DNA of 21,472 nucleotides from Chara braunii (GCA_003427395.1 BFEA01001283.1:53013-74484); one strand, 5' to 3'. Positions 10,031 to 19,141 are shown, counted from the stretch's first letter. Program-made: numbers and translations. The notes: generated by a model from the sequence alone, not told the origin.

Positions 10031-10492
10031 ATGCCTGAAGAGCGTCGCGGACAGGGTAGAGGAAGGGGAGGAAGAGGAGGGAAAGCAAAGGGAGAACCAC
10101 CAGCCAGGGAGGAAGATGAGGAGCCACGAGGCTATGGCCGTTTAAGGCCACACCCTCGCTACCCGTTAGGAGGGTGGTACGAGAGAACTCCATCACCAGA
10201 CAGGATGGAGTTCCTTCGCAAGAGATTCGACGCGCACTACGGTACTCCTAGCGCCTCTTCCCCTCCTTATATCCGCAGAACTCCTTCCACTCCTGCCGTA
10301 AACAAGGCGATAGTGCTCGTTCCGCCCCCTTCTGTTCCATGTACTGTCTCATCACCCCATCATCCCACTCACTGTGTTCTTTTCAACATCTTATTTCTCC
10401 TCTTTCTCTTCCAACTCGAGCTTATGGCTGTGTTTATGTCTTATATAAGCGTGACTTCTTTTCAGCTTTCTGAGTCTAATTTCAGCCCATAA
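10031..10492 (+). CDS. Arg/Gly-rich protein, antisense to the retroelement; possible first exon
   Basis: The ATG at 10031 is the first convincing start after the TATA box at 9605. The first 25 residues are an RG/RGG-type basic segment (RRGQGRGRGGRGGKAKGE), followed by an acidic patch (REEDEE) and a Tyr/Pro/Arg-rich stretch to about residue 90. RG-rich starts of this kind occur in nucleic-acid-binding proteins and in some retroelement Gag proteins. After about 10300 the translation turns hydrophobic and loses character. A GTAAAC at 10298 could be a splice donor, making 10031-10297 a first exon. No acceptor or second exon was identified. The frame is on the strand opposite to gag-pol, in the position where some plant Tat-lineage Ty3 elements (Grande) carry an antisense gene. 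Function unknown. Confidence 0.4.
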   Translation: MPEERRGQGRGRGGRGGKAKGEPPAREEDEEPRGYGRLRPHPRYPLGGWYERTPSPDRMEFLRKRFDAHYGTPSASSPPYIRRTPSTPAVNKAIVLVPPPSVPCTVSSPHHPTHCVLFNILFLLFLFQLELMAVFMSYISVTSFQLSESNFSP

Positions 10493-11015
10493 ATTTTTCT
10501 CGGTTCATAGTCCAGCTCATAGCGTCCCATGCCTGAAAGTTTGGCTTCCTTAAGGCCAGGGATGCAGGTTCCACGTGAACCAGGTCGCTTGTCGTCCACC
10601 AAATAAAATTTTATAAAGGATTTTGCCTGAATGCTTGACTTGTTCAACTGTTGGCTCTTCACATGGAGGCTACCTCACCCTTGATCAGGCATTTACTCCA
10701 AGGATGACCCCAGTAACGAGGGTACTCACTCTGTCTGCTATGGCTGGGAGTAGGGTATACCAAACCCTCTTTTCCGTTCTCTGGTCTGAGANACATCTTC
10801 TNAGCTCCTCACNTGATGGAGATACCAANCCCTTGTTTTCTTTCTATGGCCTGANTGAGGCGTCTCCTCAACTTCTTAGACATAAGGGAGGGGATANCAG
10901 ACCCTTTTCATTTTCCTGGTNTGGGAACTTCAGACAAGTATCTATATACCTGCAAAACCAGCAAGTCCCATAGACAACAACCATGCCCCAGCAAGCAGAC
11001 CCTCTGACAACCAGC
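10493..11015. other. No gene recognised; scattered ambiguous bases
   Basis: Seven single N positions occur from about 10790 to 10925, in sequence with short TGGTCTGAG- and CCTGGT-like words. I see no coding frame or RNA gene. The scattered N bases suggest consensus ambiguity among multicopy sequences. Confidence 0.3.
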
Positions 11016-11090
11016 AGTTAAATATAAATAAATTAAAATAAAACCCATAAATAAAATAATAAATAATAAATAATAATTAAAACATAACAA
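11016..11090. repeat. AT-rich simple repeat, AAATAATA-type
   Basis: A run composed almost wholly of A and T, with repeated AATAAATAATA words. It ends abruptly where GC content rises again. It may be simple-sequence expansion or the worn A-rich tail of an insertion. Confidence 0.6.
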
Positions 11091-11160
11091 CTCTTCGTAC
11101 CCAGGAATCCCAGGATTTATTGATTGTCTTGGTTTCGGCCCACCACTGGCCAGGAATGCC

Positions 11161-11954
11161 AGACGTCCCGTCAGTCAGACATACCTCATTCGGCCCGCCT
11201 CAGGCCAGGACTAGTCAGACCATCTGTCTTGACAGCCTCTTTGACCTGCCTCCAGGTCAGGACCAATCATACCCCACTACTCGAGTATGGCAGCCCTTTG
11301 GCACTCTCGCTAGGACACCCAGACTATAGCGGGCCTGGTCACCCTATGAAAGTAGACGTCCCGTCAGTCAGACTGTCCCGAATCCGAATTTGACCTCTGC
11401 GGTCAGGGACCGGCTCACCTACCAGCTTTTGGCTACCCCGCCCAGATTTTTGAACGTGGGACCCGTTCTAACCACAGTTCCAGGCTCTGGCTAACCTCAC
11501 TGGATTCCATCCTCTGACTGCGGTAGGGTTCCAGCTGACCCCTTTCAGCCTCATAGGCCAGACTCCCGGCGTCTTAGCCTCAGCTTACTACGGAATTCGA
11601 CACTCGCGTCNGGGACCTGCTGACCCCACCAGATTGTAACCTACTGCGGTAAGGCTCTGGCTGGCCCCGACAATCAACGTATCCTTAGGCTAGAGAAGAG
11701 AACCCCAGGCACAGACAANCATGCAAGNGTATCAAAACCCACAAGCAGACTGCCCATGCCCCATAGCAGAACAAACATCTCTCAAGAGACGTCCCGTCAG
11801 TCTCAAGAGGCACTGAACAATAACATGCTAGCCAACACTAAGAGTTTGCAAGAGACCTCCCTTCAGTGACAAGCAAAAACTAAGTGCTAGCCCCAGAGAG
11901 GTCCCTTACCTCAACTGGGATTTCTCTTTTCCAAGAGACGTCCCATCTGTCTCA
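11161..11954. repeat. Dispersed AGACGTCCCGTCAGTC motif copies
   Basis: The 20-base motif AGACGTCCCGTCAGTCAGAC occurs exactly at 11161-11180 and 11354-11373. Variants lie near 11787, 11853 and 11936, the last two with substitutions. GAGGTCCCTT-type words lie between them near 11897 and 11980. Spacing is irregular, so this is not a simple tandem array. The motif contains GACGTC, a palindromic bZIP-type core, but any regulatory role is guesswork. The surrounding 11.1-12.3 kb holds no convincing gene. Confidence 0.55.
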
Positions 11955-12405
11955 AGAAAAAACTGAAACTCTGATCTCAAAGAGGTCCCTTCCCTCATCT
12001 GAGTGAGGACGGACCCTTAGCCAAGAAGCACGAAGCCCCTCTACTGACCACCCTCAGTCAAGTAAAGNTGAACCTCTTTATGTCTGCCTTCGTCTGAATC
12101 TCTAGGATGGACGACTTAGTCAGAGACACGAAGTCCTTCAGCTGATAACTTTCATTANGACAGAACNGAACTTCTTTATGCCCGTCATGCTTTCTTTTTG
12201 TGATAAGAATAATACTGCTCATATCATTTGATGTGCCANAGCCATGANTTTCTCAGATCTTGACACTGTGTCAATGCTCCCANAANTGTACTCACAGTNA
12301 CTCCCCACTCTCAGGACTTGACACTCATGGAACGACTGCAGCACTGCATCAAAGATATAGTCTCATTAACTTAGTTGCTTGCTCAAATAGATAATGAAAT
12401 AACTT
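11955..12405. other. No gene recognised between motif region and minisatellite
   Basis: AT/GC-balanced DNA with several single N positions and no defensible frame on either strand. In the minus-strand sense it lies in the 3' region of the retroelement, beyond integrase and the minisatellite. Confidence 0.3.
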
Positions 12406-12560
12406 GCTGGAAACTGAAATATTGAAACTGAATTGATGAGACAGCAGAACTGAATCTGAAATACTGAAACTGAAATGCTGAAACTGAAATGCTGAAACTG
12501 AAATGCTGAAACTAAAATGCTGAAACTGAAATGTTGAAACTGAAATGTTGAAACTGAAAT
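12406..12560. repeat. 14-bp minisatellite, seven clean units plus degenerate ones
   Basis: Seven 14-bp units of GCTGAAACTGAAAT type tile exactly from 12463 to 12560, with GTTGAAACTGAAAT and one CTAAAAT variant. Looser units begin at 12406. The unit length and sequence match the array at 2713-2852 apart from a shift in the A-runs, so the two are one family. It lies about 100 bases beyond the end of integrase on the minus strand. Fourteen bases is not a whole number of codons; three units encode a 14-residue Phe/Ser/Gln peptide, which explains the open minus-strand frames here. Confidence 0.9.
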
Positions 12561-12661
12561 GCTCAAAAGACGATGCAAGGATGATCATTGTCTGCTGATA
12601 ACTGAGCCTCACTGTCTCAGTCTCTTACTGTACTCTTTCTCAGTCCTCTATGACCGTTCTC

Positions 12662-13924
12662 TTACTTGGATGGTTGACTTCTCTTCCCTCTCTTCGGAGT
12701 CACTGTAGGGATAAAGTCTGGGTCACTTAAAATGAACTTAAAAAGTCTTGACCCTGACACCATGTCGTGAATTCTGGACCCGTCCATTTCTAAGATCTCA
12801 TAAACCTTGCCTTCTGCCTCTCCGGTCATTCTGTAAGGACCAAACCATATAGGCTCCAATCTTTTAGTTCATTGTGTCTCAAGAGAACTGTCAATCAGAA
12901 GAACAACATCTCCAATCTTCAATTTCTCTTTCCTTATATACCTTTTCTTGTTCCATTTTTCTTGATCCGATAGTCTGCTGGATGTCATTCTCTCTGCTGC
13001 ATCCATTACTGCCTGATCAACTTCTGCTATTTGCCTCATCCGGATCTGAAGGAGTTCAGAAATAGAATAATCTCTGTCGCTTTCTTGACTTAACCATGTC
13101 TTGACAATACTCTCAATTGGTAGTGTAGCATGACGGTCATACCACAGTGTAAAAGGTGCATAACCAGTTGTTCTCTTGACTGTTATATTATCTGCATATA
13201 CGGCAGCTCTTAACACCTTCGGCCAGTTACTGAGTTTCCCTTCACACCGCTTGGCCAATGACTCTTTCAGAGTTCTGTGACCTCTTTCAGCAGGTGCATT
13301 CACTTGAGGATGGTAAGTAATCACATACCGAATTCTGACACCCAATCTGAATGTAACTATTCAAACAACCTCATTTCTGAACTCTGATCCTCTGTCTTAG
13401 ACAAATTCTCTGATGAAAGGATACCTGAGATAGACTTCCTCTATCCAATCAGCCACTTGCTCGACCGTCTTCCTTTTCAGAGTTTTTGCCTCAACGTATC
13501 CAGAAAAATTATCTCTCGTAAGTATGTATCTCGTCCCACGTTTGCCTGGAGGCATAGTGATGAGATCCAGATGAACTCTACTACCTGACTCTACCAGGAT
13601 TGTAGGGAATAGGGGCTTAATCATCCTTGTGGTAGACCTCTTCTGACATAAGACACATGATTTACAATATCTGAAAATCATGTCTCTCATGTCAGGCCAG
13701 AAGTAGAGTTCGACAGTCTTGGAGTAGGAAGCCTCAACAGCCCTGTGGCCACCAGCGACCCCTTCATGCAGGGCAGCAATTATCTCTAACTGCCTCTCTT
13801 TACTACAGACCACTCTTAATGGAGGTAGACCTCCCTTACCATCCATAAAGAGATGTCCTCTTTTTAGCCTGAATTTCTTTCTTGAATCTTTACAATAATA
13901 TTCTTTTAGTCGCTCCCTTTCCAT
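12662..13924 (-). pseudogene. Ty3/gypsy-type integrase, interrupted by three in-frame stops
   Basis: One minus-strand frame runs from ATG 13924 to the stop at 12662. It is broken by TAA (13397-13399), TGA (13361-13363) and TGA (12869-12871), with no net frameshift. The first part holds the HHCC zinc-binding domain: H53, H60, C90 and C93 (H-x6-H-x29-C-x2-C). Next comes the catalytic core: D120 in HLDLITMP, the second Asp in DRGSEF just after the first stop, and Glu in NAPAERGHRTLKES. The C-terminal part has the WFGPYR motif of the GPY/F domain and ends without a chromodomain. Integrase would insert element cDNA into chromosomal DNA. With these stops the protein cannot be made whole unless they are suppressed. 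RNase H preceding integrase marks the Ty3/gypsy order. Confidence 0.9.
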
Positions 13925-13939
13925 CTTCCTGCCAATCTC

Positions 13940-14614
13940 TTAATAATTTTCATCATATTCTTCAAAGAAGAAAAATATCTCTTCTTCCTTCTTTTCACTC
14001 TCTTCTTCTTCCTTTGAACCTGAACTTTCCCCAATCTCATGAGCAGCCACTGCTGCAGCATTGACTTTAGCATACCAATCGTTCGGCTCATCTTCTTCCT
14101 CTTTCCCAAGAATCGATTCATAAACGTATGCACTTTGGATTTTTCCCCAACTGTCTCTCTCTTCAGGCCTTGGACTCCACTTGTAGGAGCATGGTGCCTC
14201 ATAATCCTCATCATCTTTTTCATTAAGGAAATTATCAACATAGGCGGATTCTNCAATTGTTCCATTCATGTCTTCTTCTTCTTCTCGCCACTCAATCCGG
14301 CTTAAGCCATCTGCTCTGTTCGTCTCAGTGGGAATTTTTTCCAATTTAAAATCATATGTCCAAATGAAGGCGATCCATCTGCTAACTGTTGGATCTACTT
14401 GTTGGTGTTTTTTAATGGCACCAATCACAGCAGATGCATCAGTCCTCAGGATGAATCTCCTTCCTAAAACGTAGTGCCTGAAACACCTGAGGCTATGGAT
14501 GATAGACAGTAGCTCTTTCCTGAATTGGGTGTAGCCTCTTTCAGTAGAATTGCGGGTTCTGCTTTCAAATCTTAGAGGCCTCTCTCTCCCATTTTCATCT
14601 TTCTGAATAATCAA
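13940..14614 (-). pseudogene. Retrotransposon RNase H, N-terminally truncated, plus acidic linker
   Basis: A 224-codon minus-strand frame starts abruptly inside the RNase H domain. Visible motifs are RFESRTRNSTERGY, then KELL with Glu34, RTDAS with Asp59, and ADGLSR with Asp102: three of the four catalytic acidic residues. The first catalytic Asp, normally some ten residues before the visible start, is missing. RNase H degrades the RNA strand of the RNA-DNA hybrid during reverse transcription. After residue 109 the frame becomes acidic and low-complexity (Glu/Lys-rich, ending in a Glu/Phe run) and stops with TAA at 13940-13942. In the same frame the integrase segment follows 15 bases later. 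A Ty3-type polyprotein should have a reverse transcriptase of several hundred residues upstream; none is present. Confidence 0.88.
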
Positions 14615-14660
14615 CTTTCATCTTCTTCTTCTCAATTAATATTTTCAACTCTTCTCTCAG
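14615..14660 (-). other. Deletion junction replacing protease, reverse transcriptase and start of RNase H
   Basis: On the minus strand the gag-pol linker continues in a shifted frame (LREELKILIEKKK) and is followed within a few codons by the interior of RNase H. The roughly 1.5-2 kb normally encoding protease and reverse transcriptase is absent. The junction lies in an AAGAAGAAGAAGATGAA purine run, which might have helped the deletion through short repeats. The exact breakpoint cannot be set without an intact relative. Confidence 0.7.
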
Positions 14661-15274
14661 TTGGGTGCTAGTGTCATTGCTTCCTTGAAAGACAGTGTCA
14701 CTTCCATTTCTTCCAGCATCTCAGCAATTACATCAGAAATCACAGTCCCATCATCAAAATCACTCTTGAGAATAAATTGTATCTTTCTCCCTTGTTCATT
14801 CTTTTCCTGTGAACGTTCCGGCTCAGGGTCATCAAGGATGTTAATAAGTGACTCCTCAGCCTTTTTTTTTTTTTTTTCTTCCATCATTTAAGGTGTCATA
14901 CGGGTTTGATGGTTTCTCACTTCACCAACCCTGAGACTGGGTTCCATGATAAGTTTTGGGGGTAGATCACCATGGAATGGCATCATATTAGCAAGGAGAT
15001 GAACCATTTCATTGGGAGAGGACTCTACTAATTCAGAGAGATTCTGAGAAGTAGGATTCTCTCCCAGTGGAGATTCACTTGTAGATGCCTCACTAGGCTC
15101 ACACTTTGTAAGTGTTAAGGACTGCAGAGGCAGCTCAATCGTGGTATAAGGGTCACTTGCCCTTTGTACTATCTCATTAGGCAAGTCTCCAATGAGGAAA
15201 TGAATATTCACATTGACCTTTCTCTTCTTCGTCATCTTTATCTTTTCATCATGTTTAAGAGCAAGAAGCCTCAT
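14657..15274 (-). pseudogene. Gag-pol linker region of the Ty3-like element
   Basis: Two stretches of one minus-strand frame, 15274-14888 (128 codons) and 14887-14657 (76 codons), are separated only by a TAA at 14888-14890. The first contains Lys/Arg-rich and Ser/Glu-rich parts around a short hydrophobic NIHFLIGDLP segment. The second starts with Glu/Lys and ends with EVTLSFKEAMTLAPN. No protease active site (DTG or DSG) is visible. By position, between the gag zinc knuckle and RNase H, this should be the segment ahead of protease. It shares its frame with the zinc-knuckle segment upstream (327 bases, a multiple of three, between starts) and with RNase H downstream. The function is structural or unknown. 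Confidence 0.6.
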
Positions 15275-15286
15275 ACCTCCCGGATG

Positions 15287-15821
15287 TTAGGGGTCCAACT
15301 TATTCCATGAGCTATCACAGACATGGCCCATTGCATCTTTCTTTGCCACCCTACTCCTTACATCCTCCTCAAGAGGCTTGCAATAGGTGGTAGTGTGACC
15401 TCCTTCACCACAGTAGTAGCAGACAAAACTTCTCTTAGGACGCTCATCATATTTTCTTATCTCCCTGCTTCCTCCATCACCATTCTTCCCATTCCTTATG
15501 GTTCTGGACGAATCCCCTTTCTTACCATGATTTTCGTTGTCATAATCATTGTCGTCATCTTCCTCACTTTCAACTTTTTTCTTTCCCCTCGTCCACAGCA
15601 TGCGTTGCAGGCCTTACAGACATAAAGTTAGCCATCACCTTTTGAAGAATATTCTCAGTAGTCAGATTGCTTCCTCTATTCATTCCATTCTCAGTCTCCC
15701 AATCCTTGGCCAAGGTACTGATCTCATCCAGTGACCATTTCTAATGAGAGACAGTACGCAGAGTTCTTATGATTGCAACCATTTCATCCCATCTGAGAGG
15801 ATAGTGCTGAGCTTGATTAAG
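15287..15821 (-). pseudogene. C-terminal part of Gag with CCHC zinc knuckle
   Basis: The 104-codon minus-strand frame from 15601 contains a retroviral-type zinc knuckle, C61-x2-C64-x4-H69-x4-C74 (CYYCGEGGHTTTYC), after an acidic and then basic linker. This nucleocapsid motif binds element RNA. Upstream, a frame offset by one base carries Gag-like sequence (ALNQAQHYPLRWDEM, then KWSLDEISTLAKDWE) from the repeat boundary at 15821, broken by TAG at 15741-15743. The frame change falls in an A-rich run near 15580, where an indel or sequencing slip is likely. The frame ends with TAA at 15287-15289. The Gag-like sequence starts at the very edge of the long repeat, so the N-terminal part must lie inside the repeat, decayed, or be missing. 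Confidence 0.8.
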
Positions 15822-15842
15822 TGCCCTGTTCCGCCAATCCAA

Positions 15843-15854
15843 GCCCTACAGGGC
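15843..15854. other. Short palindrome GCCCTACAGGGC (right copy)
   Basis: Homologous to the palindrome at 4830-4841, with a G-to-C change in one arm and a matching C-to-G change in the other, so the 5-bp stem around AC is kept. Confidence 0.6.
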
Positions 15855-17411
15855 ATCATCAGTTCAACCATTCATATACTGCCCCAAGACAGAAGTCAGA
15901 TACGACCACCGCTCTAATTCAATGAGCTGGTAAGAACGAGTGAGCACGTAAGAGCCAAGGCTCTAAGAGAGTTGCCCTGCTGCTCAGACAATTGACTAAT
16001 TTTCAAGTCTAAGAAGTATACAGTCGGTGATTAATTACAAGGGCAGAGCCAGTCACCGCTAGACCTGCACTCCAGTTACCTTAAATACAGTCCCCAATTC
16101 TGGCTCCCGCTCAAGCTTGACGTGATCGACTGTTGAATTGCGCGGTGTAGGCAACCTGTTATGAGCTATCACTGCTGTCATATGCAGATTGAGTGCCTCT
16201 TGGTAGGGACCAACGAAATAAAAAAAAAAGAAAACGATATGCCTAATTCTGTGTGCTCTGGATCTTAACATTCATTTATGCAGCCAAGCACGATTCTCAC
16301 TCTGATGGCACTCGGCGTCACTAACTGATTTCCAGATAAAATTTGTGAACTTTTACATAAACGTGCACTTTTATCAATGGTCAAAGAGAATGCTTTTGCC
16401 CCACTGGAAGTCTGTTATCGTGCCTCGTCAGCACAAAGTACGAGGGAGCTTAGTTGTACTGACTTATGATTTTCTCATGCTTCCCAATCAACACTTTACC
16501 CAAATCATATTTCCAATCCCCTAGGATGAAACTGCCTACTCCCTGCGACTACTTACTCTCAGTCACCACCACGGTGGGAAAATGTATTGACTCCTGATAC
16601 CCTTCCCGATTATAGCAGTTCAAGGACATTTTCTGGTAGCCCACTCATTCCCATCGAAACGCGTGGTTTAAGCCCTCATCTTGGACTTGAAGTTTTAAGC
16701 GCTCTAGCTCTGAACGTTTACAGGAATAGAATTTGGTTGAGACTTTGAAAGCTGATCGCGAACCGATCGTTAGCATCCCATTCCTTCCATAATTAGTCTC
16801 CGTCGAGCAAAAACTTCGCTAAGAGATACCCGATTTTTCTCAAGATCGACTTCCTCTTTTTCATTAAAGGACTACAAAAAAAAAAGAATAGGAAAGAGGT
16901 GTTCTCGGAGTATCTCCCTTCACCCGCACACTCCGCACCTATCGTAAGATAGGAAAAATCCGTTTTGTGTGGTTCTGGTTAGCAGGCTAGAGCTTAACGA
17001 TCGCAGAGCATCAAACCCTCATTGTTAAGCTCGCCCAACCCAACCTAGCAATAACCCAACCGATTCTTCTCTCAGCGCAAGAGACCTGAGTACCAACAAG
17101 AAGAGTACTGTAATCATTGAGCCATTCACACCACAACATAGAAAGGAGTGGGCATGTAAGAGGGTCACACGAGTCGGGTGAGATCAACACACTTGCAACT
17201 TAAAACCACCATTAAGGTTCTTCAGGAGACGGTGCATTCCTCATAGCGGATCTCGTCAGTCTGAAAGCCTGANAATTGCATATAGTCTACCTCTTTAATC
17301 AGCACATAACAACCACTGGTCCGAAACTGCCCATCACACAAGCTTAGTATTTAAAGTTTTCCGCCTCAAGTTTAAACTCGCACCATGACATCAATACCCA
17401 GCGTCAACGCC

Positions 17412-17566
17412 GCGTCACATCGTGCCACGTGCCAGAGAGTCCCGCAGTGCACAATGTCACGCGTTAAGCAGTGCTACGCGTCACACAGTGCCACGTGCCA
17501 GAGAGTACCGCAGTGCACAATGTCACACGTTATGCATTGCTACGTGTCACACAGTNCCACGTGCCC
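17412..17566. repeat. 66-bp tandem repeat, about 2.3 units (right copy)
   Basis: Units at 17412-17477 and 17478-17543 plus a partial third correspond one-to-one with the array at 6398-6550. Both copies hold two and a third units, so no unit was gained or lost since the duplication. Both full units here keep GCCACGTGCC. Confidence 0.9.
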
Positions 17567-18772
17567 GTCACCAGTTTCCCGTCACCTCCAAGTGGCGTCC
17601 GAACTTATAGTCAGTCAAAGAGGAAAACCATACGTCTATTTCACTAAACGCTCCTTTCCCTTCTTTTAGCACGAAGAACGATAACAGGAGAAATCTTGAA
17701 CAGAGTTGGCGGTCAGGGTAGCAACTTAGCTTTCCCAATATTCCTTCACACAGGCTTTTCCCCTCTCCACGCACTTCTCGTCCTAGCAACCCACCAGTTA
17801 TCCTCACCAGTATCCACAGAGTCACTTAGCGTGAGGTGACCAAGACTTAAGAGAGAAGGTAAAGTCAACTAAATCTTGTAATACAGCCACTTGGCTTTTC
17901 AAGGACTCATTAGAACGCGACTCTACGACCACGTTTTAGTCTCTTTCTCCCTCTTACAACTCTGCAACTTGACCCTCTCTCCTCTTTTAATGTGCAGTTG
18001 GGTGCTCTCTCGTCACCGGAGATCAGGAGACAACCAGAGTGAAGACAGGGACCAAAGTAAACAATACCGACTCGCCACCATAATTCGAGAAGAAGCGCTT
18101 TAGCAAGAAAACACTATTGCGCACAAGTTGTGGTCCGCATGCGTTACAGAAAGAGTTCCTCAAGTGATCGGTGGTGCTCGTTCAAGAGTTGAAACAGTCG
18201 ACATCACCTGCTATACGAGTAAAAGATCACGAATATATCACTTGGCGAATGAGCGAGAGGCGCCCTGAAAACTGGTCGCTCTGGCGAAAGCGCAAGGAAT
18301 TACAGAGACGGGTAGCTTGTCGAATGAGAAAAAGAAGCTTTCAGAGCGCCGTGCGCAAAAAGCGTTGACCCTCTCTTTCTCTGCTTGTCATGATCACATA
18401 CTGCAATTCTGTTGACGTTAGCATCTCCAAAGCACATACATCGAGCAGAACCGCTGCCTTACCTCTCCGCATTGTCTACACACTTGGCTATTCTCTCGCG
18501 CTCTCTTCTCTCAGAGCGCGCCACATGTAACCCAGGTGCCTGCGCAACCGCCCTTGCCTTAGCCTCTCCGCTGCTGGACCTCTTGCCACACGTGTCGATT
18601 CCCCTCTCTTGCCTCACACCAGTTTCTTACCTTTACTCTGTTTACGTCCGGTCCCGCGGCCTCTGAGAATCGGCTATCGTGAGCTTGCCTCGGGTCCCTT
18701 TTCCACCGGCTCCGCAGCTCGGTGGTGCTTTTGGATCTCCTCGGGTCTGTTCCATGACCTGAGATCCGTCTC

Positions 18773-19141
18773 TCACTCCGCCTCGCTCATTTCGCTTTCC
18801 CCACCTGAGTCTGTCTCATTATGTTGTTCCTCCCTTGTCTCGATCCCGGTTGATGACTTGCTCTCGTGATAGATGACCGTCACCCTCAAGCCCACGGTCA
18901 CCCCGTCTCGTTTGCACCTCCGCACCGCCCTGTCACGCGCTTCGGAGATGGCAGCCTGCAGCCTCTGGTCACCTCCCATCTCCTCCTCTCTCCTCCCTTC
19001 AATACAGACCTTCAGCCAAACTACTTCTCCCCCATCGTAGTTCAGGGCCGTCGTAATCAGGGGGCATTCACCCGACACTGGAACCCAGCGCACCGTGCGC
19101 TGCCAACTGCCAGGCCTATAGCCGTGTAAAGCCATTGCCAC
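18773..19141 (-). CDS. Unrecognised 122-residue protein downstream of the repeat's TATA box, right copy
   Basis: The ATG at 19141 lies about 130 bases downstream of TATAAAA at 19272-19278. The frame continues to a TGA at 18773. The N-terminal two thirds look globular (VRWVPVSGE, ALNYDGGEVV, RVTVIYHE). The tail is acidic and Ser/Glu-rich (EEQHNETDSGGESEMSEAE). No membrane segment, zinc knuckle or known domain is seen. The left copy carries the same frame cut short by a stop. Beyond the TGA the same frame stays partly protein-like but contains stops. It may be the start of a decayed gag-type gene of the element or an accessory frame. Against a live gene: over twenty residues differ between copies and few changes are silent. 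Confidence 0.35.
   Translation of the reverse strand: MAMALHGYRPGSWQRTVRWVPVSGECPLITTALNYDGGEVVWLKVCIEGRREEEMGGDQRLQAAISEARDRAVRRCKRDGVTVGLRVTVIYHESKSSTGIETREEQHNETDSGGESEMSEAE

Larger units (their letters stand above)
9552..15821 (-). mobile_element. Decayed Ty3/gypsy-type retrotransposon interior
   Basis: The 6.27-kb interval between the two long repeats carries, in minus-strand order, gag zinc knuckle, linker, truncated RNase H, integrase, a 14-bp minisatellite, a gene-poor 3' region and an antisense promoter with an RG-rich frame. Gag-RNase H-integrase order plus the GPY/F motif identifies a Ty3/gypsy (Metaviridae-type) element. It is non-autonomous because reverse transcriptase and protease are absent and several stops break the frame. 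If the flanking repeats are LTRs, the whole element spans 4809-20591. No primer-binding site beginning TGG follows the repeat edge at 15821; a G-rich run (GGGTGGGGGTTTGG on the minus strand) just before 9551 could be a degenerate polypurine tract. Confidence 0.8.

Noticed and set aside
12662-15601. Stop-codon reassignment (as in some ciliates and ulvophyte algae)
   Set aside because: TAA, TAG and TGA all interrupt plausible coding, clean frames elsewhere end at ordinary stops, and the two repeat copies differ by CAG/TAG at homologous sites, which fits decay better.
18171-18368. A 65-codon Arg/Lys-rich plus-strand frame
   Set aside because: The left copy has a 7-base indel and an early stop, and the basic composition follows from CG/AG-rich DNA. 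No supporting motif.
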